60,583 nt of DNA, from contig JAHLKH010000172.1 of assembly GCA_025526915.1 (NCBI GenBank), forward strand, positions 1 through 60,583, written 5' to 3'. This DNA comes from Entophlyctis helioformis. Lineage: Eukaryota; Chytridiomycota; Chytridiomycetes; Chytridiales; Chytriomycetaceae. Shown here piece by piece: positions 44,672 through 55,738 of the stretch; position 1 is the stretch's first letter, and each line of letters starts with the position of its first letter. A program made the position numbers and the translations under genes. The notes below the pieces were generated by a model. The model saw only the letters and a list, made by a program, of their open reading frames with translations, was not told where the DNA came from and did not search any database.

Positions 44672-47600
44672 TTAAATAGTTGTGCCCACCATGCCGCCAG
44701 CAGCAGGCCCAGATCCAGATCCATCAGCATCACCACCACTGCCACTTCCACTGCCGCTGCGTTGCCAGTGCGATCCGTGCGATCCGTGCGATCGTCGCCC
44801 TTCCTGCCGCGAGTCGAGGATCGTCTCCAGCAGACTCAGCATCCGTCGCTGAAAGGCCGCCTCCTGCTGGCGCCATTCGCGCACAAGCTTGATGACATCT
44901 GTAATGGGATCGTGGTCAGCGGCGTGCTCCTGGGCCTGCTGGCTTGGGTCGCCGCCGCCCAGCAAACTACACGCGTGGTGGGGCTGGTGGGGCTGATCAC
45001 GGCTTGCTGTCTGCCACGGAAAGCCGTTTGTGTGGTGAGCGGCAGCCCCCATGTCTGGCAGATGCGGCGTCGAATGCATGGCCGTTGGCGACTCGACCGT
45101 GGAATCGTCCAGCAGTCGCGGTGCCTTGAATGCATGCCGGTACTGTCTGCGATGGTCGCCACCACCCATACCGTCGTCAGTATGGTCATTGCCGTTGCCG
45201 TTGCCGTGAGCGTAGCCGATGGTGGGCGATCGGCCTGCCGCAGAGTCTGGCCGGCTTGGGACAGACATGGGTGCAGGTGCTGCGTTCGGCTTGAACGTCA
45301 TGGCATCGGCGAGGACCGACTCGATGCTTTCGATAGACTTGCGCTTGAGGCCAACAGGCTGCACGCGCACCGGGTTGAGCAGCATGGGCGATCCTGAACT
45401 GGATGGTGTCTGTGCACTGGCAGCGCGGGTTTGCGACTGCTGGTGGAGCTGCGAGTGGTCGCGGTGCGCATGCGGGTTGCCAAAGTGGTGCATCTGGGCA
45501 TGCTGCTGCTGGTGCAGTGCACGGCTCGGTTGGAACATGTGGTGCTGCGGGACGGGCATGCTGATCATGGCGGATTGCAGAGTCAATGCTGTTGGTGACG
45601 ACGGAGTTGCGGCGGATGACGAAGCGGGGGCAAGTGCTGCTGAAAAGCAAGACGACGATGACGATTGAGGCAACGACGATAATGCTGGCATGGGCGGCTG
45701 CGGGGGCGGAGACATGAAGCGATAGCTGGTCGGCTCAGCAGCCGGCGCAGCGGGGTTGGCCAGAGCAGCCAAAGATTGCGCCAGATTAGATGGCTGATTG
45801 GCAGCCGTTGGTGCAGCAACGTGGTGCGCCGCGGAAGTCCAGTCCGATGATACGGATTGCGGGATGTGCAGATGGAATTGCGAAAGCGATGGTGCATGCG
45901 ATGGTGCATGCGATTGCGGCTGGCGAGACGCTTGGTGCGGGTGGTGGTGGTCCAAGGGCATCGGCGTGGTCTGTGAATGCGATTGCGAATGCGATTGTGA
46001 CTGCGATTGTGGCAGTGAATGCAATGCGGCTGCTGATGTTGCTGCTGATCCAGCCGATGCCGACAGCGATGCTGCGGAATGGGGCGACCAACCAGACGCA
46101 GGCGATGGCGACGATCCCAACGTCTTTGCTCTGGCGGTCGTTTTGTCCGATATCGGCATCGATTGGCGCGGTACCTCTGCAGACGGCGCTGACGACGACG
46201 CGGGCAACAGTGTCAGCCGAGGCTGTGCCATGTTCCCCATGGCGTGCATGCCTGCTACTGATATCGCCTGCACCATACTCCTTGGAGACGCAGATGTGCT
46301 TGGGCATTCTGCTGCATCGGCTGCTGCTGCTGCATCGGCTGCTCTTGCAGATGTCGCTGTCGCCGCCGCCGCTGCTGCTGCTGCCGCTGCCACAACAGCC
46401 GATAATGCTGTCGCAAAGGACTCACTGCTGTCATGGGCCGGCGATCCTCCCAACGGCACAGACGCCATGCTCGACACGGCAGATGGCGACGCTGGTCCCG
46501 GCATTGGCGTGGGTTCGATAAGACTCGTTGTAAGGCTCAGATCGTGTTCGCCAAGCGTTGATATGGACTGGCTTTCCGTACGATGCCGTGATGCTGCATG
46601 TGTCTGATGTGCCTTTGCCTGCGCTTGCAACGCCTGGGCATGTAGCTGCCGTGCAAGAGCAATATCGTAGGGGTTGTTGAAGCTCGCCGAGAATGCAGAT
46701 GCTGGCGATCCATGTGCGTTTGTAGCGCCAGGAGACTGAGCGTGCTGGCCAGATGGGCCACCGTGCACAGTGCTGGATGCTTGAACGAGATCGTTGGTGG
46801 ACAGCCGTGCCATCGTGGAAGTGCGACGCGACGACGAGCCTGATGTGTTGGACGATGCCGACGAAGCTCTTGACTGATGGGCTGGGACACTGATCAGCTG
46901 TGGCAGCCACTCGGCCATGAACCTGAACACGGTTTCTGGGATGGATTGCTGCAAGCCGAGTTGGCACGTCGAGGCGGCCATTCATGTTGAGCACACGTAG
47001 ATCAGTCAGCCAGTCAGCCAGCCAGACAGTCAGCCATCCATCCATCCATCCGTCCATGGGCCAGTCCAGTGCCGATTGTTCTCGCTCAAGCGGACAGCAT
47101 CCATCCACATCGCGACGCTGCGGCCCAGTGTCACGCTGGTGGCATGCTTCGTCAGGTGGACGGGCACGCGCTCCGAGCCTGCCCTCGCATGATCAGCCAG
47201 CCATCAGGCAGCCATCAGGCCCTCATCAGGCCCTCATCAGGCCAGCCAACCGGCACAGCAGAGCCTGCCGATGCAAGCTGCTACCTCTGTCCTTTGATCC
47301 CAGCCCAGCACGCAGTCCTTGCACACGCAGAGAAGCATACACACCTTGCGGTACATGTCCAGAATGTGCTTGCGCTCTTGCTTCTCGCTCAAACTCCACC
47401 ATCCGCCCTGTGCGAGTGCTTGTGCATGTCCAGGGACCTTGCCGCTCTCAAAGTCGGCCACGAACCGGAACGAGTCTCGCAGCTTGTTCCAGCGATCGGC
47501 GCATGCCTTGCAGCTGCGATCCACCGGCTGGTGGTAGATGTTCTGATCGTCCTGCAGCGACTGTTGGTGCAGGCTGCGTGAGGTGGCATCGGGCGTGTGC

Positions 47601-47937
47601 GATGGGTTGCGATCCAATGCGATGTGTATTGCGATCATGGCCGATATGGGTCGCATGGGCATGGACGGGTGGTGCATGCACGATGAATGGCTGGTGCGTG
47701 AGTATTGTGCCTTGCAGCATCGGGCATCTCGAGGCGCCGGATTCGCAGCAGCAGCAGCAGCAGCATCGGCAGGCCCATCTGCATTGCAACGTACATCTGG
47801 TACTGAGCAAACAGGCTCGTCTCAAAGTGTGTCCTGGGCTCCGACGGGTCATGCTCGACGTTGTAGGCGGCGCGCGCTGCTCTGGCCAGCTGGAGCAGGT
47901 CTCGCTCGGTCCATGTCGGGCCTCGTTTCTGCTTCAT
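44672..47937 (-). CDS. Trihelix/Myb-like DNA-binding protein with Ser/Gln-rich body
   Basis: Exons 47937-47795, 47573-47345 and 46948-44672 join in phase (donors GTACGT and GTGTGT) to about 882 residues. The N-terminal 125 residues form a Myb/SANT-like three-helix domain of the trihelix/MADF sort: GPTWTERDLLQLARAARAAY, CKACADRWNKLRDSFRFV, WWSLSEKQERKHILDMYRK. The rest is low complexity (Ser, Ala, Gln, His-Pro), with one predicted helix near the C-terminus (VIKLVREWRQQEAAFQRRML). A transcription factor is likely. Confidence 0.7.
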
Positions 47938-48443
47938 CTTGGGCGAGCAGCGTGGTGGTGGTGGTGGTGAATGGACGGTCTGCTTGGGGTTGGAGAGGCG
48001 ATTGGAGAATGATAAAGTGGCGATAAGGTCGGAGCATTGCCGAAAGGAAAGCGGCCCTTCTCCTGGCTATTGCCTGGCCAGTGGGCAGGCACTGGCCGTC
48101 CATCGCAGCCCATCGGTGGCTCATCAGTGCGCAATCCCATTCAGATGCCGTGCGATCAAGGAGCAGTCACGCGACGTGCTCCGCCCATGAGCTTCGGCAG
48201 TCACAAACAGCCGGCTGCTTGCGTGCTGGCAGCCTAAAATCTCAGACACAGCCTGCCGACTGCGTGCTGGATGCGTGCTCAGCGAGCCAAAGCAAGCCGT
48301 GGATCAAGGCTGCATCTCAGCAGGCTGCAGCTCGGCTGCTGTTGCAAAACGGATGCGCGCCAGCCCAGCCCATCCAGTCAAGCCAGCCAGCCCAGCCAGT
48401 CAACGCTTTTGTTGCCAATCCGAGCCAATCCGAGCCCATTTCT
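47938..48443. other. Intergenic, no gene seen
   Basis: Between the start of the trihelix gene and the right end of Fanzor copy B. It should hold the trihelix promoter. CAGCC-type short repeats at 48355-48405 lie just outside the element end. Confidence 0.4.
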
Positions 48444-48649
48444 GGCCCGATATTCATACAATTACCAAGAATATTGAATTAAATTCGACCAGAGAGGCGA
48501 CGGATGCAAGCCCACATATCACGTGATTGAAGGTTCGAGTCAGCAACGAGCATGCGACGACAGGCGGGCGAGGCACATCCAACGAAGTGCTCACCTTTAT
48601 CGTTAGAAAAAGTGACCCGTTAGGTCGATCGGGAGGTGCCCCGATTCAA
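48444..48649 (-). ncRNA. Candidate guide RNA (fRNA) region and right end of Fanzor copy B
   Basis: The inverse of this segment aligns with 29510-29705, from AATCGGGGCACCTCCC to GAATATCGGGCC. Most differences are in a short stretch at about 48590-48615. Similarity stops at the same base as in copy A, marking the element's right end at about 48444. Confidence 0.55.
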
Positions 48650-49158
48650 AGTTGGTAGTCAAACAAGTCACTGTGTGGGATGCAGGTCAAGTGACTTGAG
48701 GGCAGGCTGTCTGCGTGCTGGTCGCAGCTGGACGACGGATGGTCCGTGTCTTGAACGCTGTCAGCACGTCTTGATACCACAGGACGGCAGGCTGATCTGG
48801 TCCCATGAGGCCACATGCGACTTGAAGTGTTTCCGCGTTTGAGGCTGTGGGACAACAGGCGGAGCATCTCGTGCACGCAGCTTGATGGCAGTATGCATTC
48901 TTGCGATGCTTTTGAGGTGCTCTGGCGTGGCTGGATTGCTGTCGGCTTTGGTGTGTGTCAAGTAGAGCGGCCGGTGTCCAAAGAGCAGATGCCACAGCGC
49001 GACCATCCCGATGTTTGTGGCTCCAAGCACGTCTCGGTGGTAGACGGCCTTGCATGCTGTGCACTCGTAGCGTCGCAGGTTGGTGCGGTTCTTGTCTGGG
49101 ATCCGCTGCTTGCACTGCGGGCACATCCGGCTGGTCAGGTTCTCATTGCAGCGGTAGA

Positions 49159-49195
<37 letters not shown>

Positions 49196-52100
49196 ATGAT
49201 CGTGTGGTCAGTTGGTGCACAGATGGATGGATGGATGGATGGATGGACAGTGTGGCATCAGACGCACATAGGCATATCCAGACGACCGCAGATGCCTGAT
49301 GAGAAACTTCTCAAACACAGCATGCCGGCCACCTTGGCCTGTAAAGTCAATGCCAAATGCCCACACAACGGGAATGTTGTCCTCTGTCGACTTTGTTCGG
49401 TCGACAGGGAGGCCTTGAGACGCAGCAGATGCGCGCTTGCCAGTGGTCGATCCTGCCAGCTTCATGATGCCCTCAAGAGCGTTTCCGCGAATAGACGTGC
49501 TGTTGCTGCACATGGTGAACCGCTTGGCCTTGACCTTCTGTGGAATGCCATGTCATGCCATGCCATCCAGTGCAATCAGCAGGCGATCAAGCAGTATGGC
49601 GGTCATGGCAATGGACATCCAGAAACAGGGAAACCGTACCCGTGCATTCAGGAATGGTGTGCAGTAAGCATGGCAGCGCAGATCCCAAAAGGCTCTCTCG
49701 CCAGGCTTGACGTTTGAATCGGCATGCTTTGCTGTCTTGAATGCAATGGCCGCCTGGATGTCAGCAGCCTTGGCAAGTCGGTCATCAAACCTGGCGCAAG
49801 AGACGGGCACTGTGAGTTGATCTGGTCAAGAGTGCACGTGGCAGAGTCATTGCATGCATACCACCGCTGAAGGTCACGCTCAGCTTGAAACATGCCAGAG
49901 GAGAGCACGTAGTTGGACTCGAGCGTATACAAAAAGTCTCTGAGGTCGACCAAGATGCTGGACGCGCCATACAGGTACCGCTTGCCCCAATCAAAGCTGA
50001 CAACACGAACAGTCTGGTAGCCTTGGTCAGTGAACAGATTGTTGGCGTTGATGATGTCCGCAGTCGCTGCGAGGCGTAAAAGTTGCGCTGGGCCTGTCGT
50101 GCCATGACATGAGTGAGGAATGTGCAGTGCATGTGCACCAATGCGCGAGGTTGGCATGCAAGTGGCTTACAGGATTGGGTGCTTTTGGCTTGGTGGCTGA
50201 TGGGTCGGCTGGATCGGTGGCTGTGGATGGCATGTCAGTCGGTGTGGTCAACAAGTGCGCGTCTGGATTGGTACAGCAACTCACATGTGACGTCCATGTG
50301 ATCATGAGCATCACCAGCAAGACTGAGTTGCTGGGCTGAAGACGCCGCGTTGGGACCTGCAGATCAAGGCGGATGTCAGAACCAATGTGTGCACCATCGC
50401 ATTCAAGTGCGCCACATACTGCGAGGCGACTCTGGACGGTCTGTGCGAAAGTCCAGAGTCAGCTGAGAGACGCTGTATCCATTGGTCTTGATGCTGCCTA
50501 GTCTGACAGCCTTGGTTGGTCGCGCTGGGGGCAGGGCTTTGATCGCAGCCTGGATGTAATCCTCGCGCACCTTGCCAACCAGAAGGAGTCTCTTGGCCTC
50601 AAGAGTCGCATCGGCAATGGCGTCTGCTCTGGCCTTGGCAGCCGCGTCCATCTGGACCTTAGCGTCTGCAGGCGTCTGGAAGCGTCGTGTATCCGAGGCG
50701 AGTCCGGGGAGGAGAATGTCGAGAACGCAATCCTCGCGGCTTGAGCTGAAAGCGGCTTGTATGTCCTTGTTGGATGACGCAAGAGTCAAGGCTTGCGAGC
50801 CAGGCTCTTTGAGAAGAGTGGTTTGTAAGTATCAAATCATGTAAGCATGGCATAACCAAGTGCGACCTACTGCTGATCGCAGCCAAGAGACGCTCTTGCA
50901 AAGCCTGCAATGCCGCGTTGTTCTTGGTTGGCTTGCGATCCTTTGGGTTCCCTATCACCGACCAAAACAGAATGGTCTCGGTGATATGGACAAACGGGTC
51001 CCGATTCGCCGCCTCAGGGCATAACTTGATCACTGTTTCGCCGGCCAGCTTGCGCAGCCGGTAGAACTTGCCTATTTCCGACAGCGACTTGTTGAGCAAG
51101 ATCGCCGCAAGCCTGACCAGCTGTTGGGGGATCCCAGCAATGGCTATGCCCTCTGTGTCTGAAGGTGTGCTGGATGCCGCGTCTGTGGTGGCCTTGTCCC
51201 TCTCGCCACATGGCTTCTTGGTCGCGGTGCAATCGGTGGGCAACAAAGAGCTAGACAGGGCCCTCTTGCGACCTGCCGCAGGAGGTGCAGCATCCAGAGT
51301 GGCTTGTGGTGCAGCGTCAAGATCAGCCGGCGATGGGGCGTCCTCAGCAACCAGTGGCATGGCGTCCTCAGCGACCTGTGGTGTGGCATCCTCGGCGGCC
51401 AGTGGCGTGGCATCCTCAATGGCTTTGGTCATGGCCGCGACTGATGCCACGACCTCCTCCTTTGATGCGCCGGGCATCAGCTGGTGGGCAGCAGCAAGCA
51501 CGAGCATCGACTGGTTCGAGATGACATGCACTGCCAGCATGGTGCAGATATCTCGGGCCAAGTATGTAACTGTCCTCGTCGAGAGCGGCTGGCCGTCTGG
51601 TGGCAGAGGGCAGTGAGTATACAGGCTTACGGCTTGGATACGACTTCATTAAGACACAGGCACAGACCTGGTGGCAGAGGGGCAGTGAGTATACAGGCTT
51701 ACAGCTTGGATACGACTACAACAACAGGGCCAAGCCAAGTCCGGGCGAGGCGCGTCCAGATCAACGCCAGCAGGTCACGTGACCACGCGACTGCGGCGGC
51801 ATCCGTTACAAAGTAGCTGTAGATGTCATTGGCCGCTTTCCCACACAGACCTACAGCCAGCTTGCATGGCAGGACTGCCTTGTCCAAATCTGTCTGGATC
51901 GCGCTTGTCTGGATCGCGTCCATCTTGTCAGCATCCATCATATCCATGCCCATCATGTCAGCATCAGCCATGTCTGCACGCACCTTGCCTGCATTGGCGT
52001 GCACCATGCACCGCGTCCAGTTACGGTGAACAATCAGTTGCATGACGGTGACCAGCCATGCGTTGGTGGTGTCCATATATGATCGCGGCTTTGCCATGCG

Positions 52101-55100
52101 ACCATTGCCAACAATCGTGACAATGTGGCGTAGGAGACATGCCACAGACGTCTCGCCACCGGATCTGCTGCTGGTCAGTGCTGTGAGGAGTTGATTGGCA
52201 GTTGGAATGACTGCTGCTGCTTCTGCTTCTGCTTGCTGCTCGTGCTGCTCATGCTGCTCGTCATCCTCATGGTCATCATGCTGCTCGTCGTCCTCGTGAT
52301 CCTCATGATCGTCATCGTCCTCGTGGTCATCATGATCATCATCATCCTCGTGGTCGCGATCGTCCTCATGGCTGTCAGGACCGTCAGGGTCATTGGGGCC
52401 ATTGGGCTGCTTGGGCTTCTTGACGTGTCCGAGCGAGCAGAGCTCAAGCACTGTGTCCTTTGAGAGGATCACAGAATCCCCATAGAAAGGGATTTTGCCC
52501 TTGCGACCATGTGGACCAACGCCGTACATAAACCGGACCATGGTGTCCTTTTCCAGCACACAGTATCCTACCAAGAGCGCAGCCTCCGTCTTGCGGTCAA
52601 GTTTCTCGCGATCAAGAAAGCAGTAGTTGGTCTTTCCATCGCGGGTCCACTTGAAAACGCGATAATCGAGAGGCAGCGGCTCATCTGACTCAAGCTTGAG
52701 CAGTACTTCAAGAACAGCGCCAAGCATCACAATCCCGACATGCCGAGCGCCGACGATGAACATGTAAACCTTGGAAATGCAGGCTAGGACAACCATGGCG
52801 ATGGTTTGCTCTGCTGATGGTGGTTTGGCTGGAGGGCCCAACAACTTTGCGCTTGCTGGATTGTCTGAAACCATCTCCTGCACACCTGTCAGCATGCAAA
52901 AAGCCGAGCATGCAGAGCAGCATGGCGATCAACCTCCATACCTTCAGATCCACGATCATATTGGGGCGATGTTGCTGCGTGTTTGTCTGAGCCTTTGGTG
53001 CTTTGGGATGCTGCTGTGCCTCCTGCTCGCGCTCATGCTCGTCCTCCTCCTTGTCTTTCTCTGTGCCCTCCTCTGTTGGTGCTTTGAAATTGGCGACTGC
53101 AGGAAGAGTCTGGCAGGCCCCTTGTTTGTAGTCGCCCATCCGGACAAGCTCATTGTGCAAGGTGCGTCTTGCATGAAATGCGTATCTGCCAGCAGAATGC
53201 ATGTCAGCAAGCACAATCAAGGCACGCGACATGCCATATGCCACTTACGCCTGTGTCTCGTCCTCAGATTGAGCCTGGCGGGCTTGCTTGCTTGCATCCT
53301 TCTTGAGCTCCTTGATGATCTCATCTGCCTTGGCCTTCTCTGCACGCTCTGCTCGCTCCTTCTTGAATACAGCCTGTCTGGCCAGTGTGACAAGGTATGG
53401 CTCCTGCCGTGTTTGGATGCAATCTTAGGCGTGCATTCTGAATGTGCACAAGATGCTCACAATCACAAGCCTGCAGTTCAACTCACGGTTGTCTTTGTGT
53501 CTTGAAGCACATCAATGTAGAGGATCTTGTCGCGATCTGTGCCATCAGCTGCGGCTGGAGATGGCAGCAGCATCTTTGGCGCTTTCGGTGGCTTGCCGAC
53601 CTGTCAAGTCAAAGCATGAGCAGGTGCATCAAGCCGCCACATGCAAACAGAGCATAGAAATGCAAAGACGCACTGGAGCCCTGTCAATGATCAGTGTCAG
53701 TGTGTCTGTGGCTTGTTGATACTGCTCAGAAAGTGCCAGCGGCTTGAAGTCGTCTGGGCTGTGTTTCTTTTGGCATTCCAAGAGATTCAGCGTATCTACG
53801 GCCTGTTTGCGAATGGCAGTGACAGCCTTTCGAGTCGCGATCCGTGTGCTCTTTCTGCGGTGCTGTTTAGCCTTGCGGTTGCCTGCCAGAAGAATGCCGT
53901 GATTGATTGTGAATACACAAGGTCGCACTGTGCCAAACAAATGCAGAGCGAACCTGGCTTCCTTGAACGCCTGAATGGTGCACATGCGATGCCTGGATAC
54001 CTCTTGAGCCGTTCCTGCAGTCTCAGGATCACCATCTGCTCGCCCAGTGATGGATCAAGTCAGCCATGCTCAAAATCAGCAACAGCATGCAGTGGACAGT
54101 CAAGACACGCATCCAAGCCACCCAAAACTCACAAAGGCGTGTAACAGGCTCTGCTCAGCTGGGCTGAGTATCTCATATCCTTTTGTAGCGAGATCCTTCT
54201 CGTGCACAGCCTGGAGCAGCTGCTTGCTTGCATTCTCGCAGATATCAGCAAGAATGTCGCGGCCGTTGATGCTGTCATTGGCAAGCTGATCTGCTGTGCA
54301 CCGGAGGATGCAGCCAAGCACGACACGGCAGCCATTGAATTCGCCAAAAACGCCGTCCATCCGCCTTGTGCTGACAGTGTGGTTGGCGAGCTCTGTGACT
54401 GCGTCCCGTGTGATGTGCCAAACCGCACCACTGGCATTTCCCTTCAGCTGCTGTGCCGTGTGGCTCAAGCAGCAGTCGCTGTAGGCCGTGCATGCAGAGG
54501 CAGATCTGCCAGTGGCATCCATCAGAGTCAGTGCCATGAGAATCCTGCAGAGATCGCAGCCGTGCCTACCTGTTTTGGGGCGAGATGGTCCTGTTGGCAG
54601 TGATGCTGTTGCCATTGGATGGTGCATGCATTCATGTCAATGCCATGCTGTTCAAGTGCATCCAAACCAAGACTTACTGCCGCATCTGTCCTGCAAACAC
54701 ACTGGCATAATGGCCACATGCTGGGGCTGTGATCTCTCCAATATCGGCTCCTCTCTCGTCACGGTTGAGAAACACCGCGAAGGCATTGCTGAATGACTGA
54801 GCAAGAGGCTTGCCGCCAATCTTGTACATCTGCCACATGAACGCAATCTTGATGACATGCACAAACATCCTGGCAATGTCGGGGTCTTGGAGGCATTCAC
54901 AGACATCTGCGACAGAGATACCCAGCTGCTCTGCCTCCAACCGAATGCATGCCATGATGCACTTTGCAGCCGTGACGATCCCTTTCAAGTCCACATCGCA
55001 GCATCACGAGTAAGTCAAGGTCGCAGTGCATGACATCCAAAAATGCAAAGCAGGCAAGCCAACCTACCAATCCCAACACAATGGAAATAGTCGTTGCTCG

Positions 55101-55555
55101 CCATTGCGGCCACCAACTGGCAGACAAAGGGAATGTCTGGCAAGCCTAAGGCGGCTGCAATGGAGGCAATCCCATGGTGATTGTAGGATCGCATTCTATT
55201 GATCTGCCCACTGCGCAGTTGCAGCAGCAGGACAGGGCAATAGCCGGCACAGTGGAACACCAGATCGGAGTCGCCACTGATGACAATGACTGGCACATTG
55301 CTGTCAAGAAGGCGCGTGAGCCATGGATTGGAGAGGCATGCAGAAGGCCGACCAACCTTGCTTCGCGGGAATGGCGTGCAATGCAAACATCCGCCTCATT
55401 CTCGCAAAGGCACACAGATGACCCGCCTTTGAAGTATCCAAGAAGACTGCCAATGGCCCTCGAGATGGCTGCCTTGCGCTCGCGTGTGAGGGGGTATGCC
55501 TTCTGCAGGCGCTGTGTCAACGCTTCTCGTTGTATTCCGCAGCCAAGATCACGTG
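48650..55555 (-). pseudogene. XPG-Fanzor gene, copy B (inverted, 5'-truncated, interrupted)
   Basis: Same order as copy A on the minus strand. XPG-I part: CLCENEADVCIARH, VIVISGDSDLVFHCAG and MASNDYFH at 55450-55080, then KGIVTAAKCIMACIRLEAEQ. A helical middle and an acidic EDDDDHDDHE linker follow. The Fanzor part has RuvC-I SFDWGKRYLYG (aspartate codon 49990-49992), NENLTSRMCPQC (glutamate 49143-49145) and YHRDVLGATNIG (aspartate 49031-49033). Several introns match copy A. Homology ends at about 55555, so the XPG N-terminal half is lost. A solo LTR at 51565-51810 splits an exon, and single-base changes (about 50065, 49795) shift the frame. It is probably dead as a protein gene, but its right end is intact. 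Confidence 0.8.
51565..51810 (-). mobile_element. Solo LTR inside Fanzor copy B
   Basis: A 246-bp sequence ending CATCCGTTACA (the inverse of the Ty3 LTR start), with the same internal duplication (GGGCAGTGAGTATAC twice) but much diverged. It is flanked by the 5-bp duplication AAGTA at 51560-51564 and 51811-51815. Removing it with one AAGTA restores the reading NDIYSYLARDICTML, as in copy A (SDIYSNLARDVCGML). Confidence 0.9.
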
Positions 55556-55738
55556 ACTGGGATCTGTGGCTTTGTGTTGTGGCCTTCGCGTCCTTTCCCT
55601 AGAATTAAGTTATCTTATTGCGGTCTGATCCCTCCCTACCTGAGCTAAGATCGTTGATTGGTCCGACTTCTCGGAATTCTATCGATAAGCCCGCAGTCCA
55701 GTAAGCCACTATTCCCGCCCGCAACCGTTCGTAGTACC
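55556..55738. other. Junction and presumed 5' LTR/leader of the second Ty3 element
   Basis: Between the broken end of Fanzor copy B and the gag start. The 5' LTR or leader of the right-hand element must lie here, but its 3' LTR is outside the window, so the edges cannot be fixed. A CACGTG occurs at 55549-55554. Confidence 0.3.

Noticed and set aside
44654..46607. Several plus-strand frames opposite the trihelix gene
   Set aside because: Shadows of Ser/Gln/His-rich codons; the minus-strand frame has the DNA-binding domain and consistent splice sites.
49157..49200. (GT)n run as a Z-DNA or regulatory element
   Set aside because: It is an ordinary microsatellite within an intron; nothing else supports a regulatory role.
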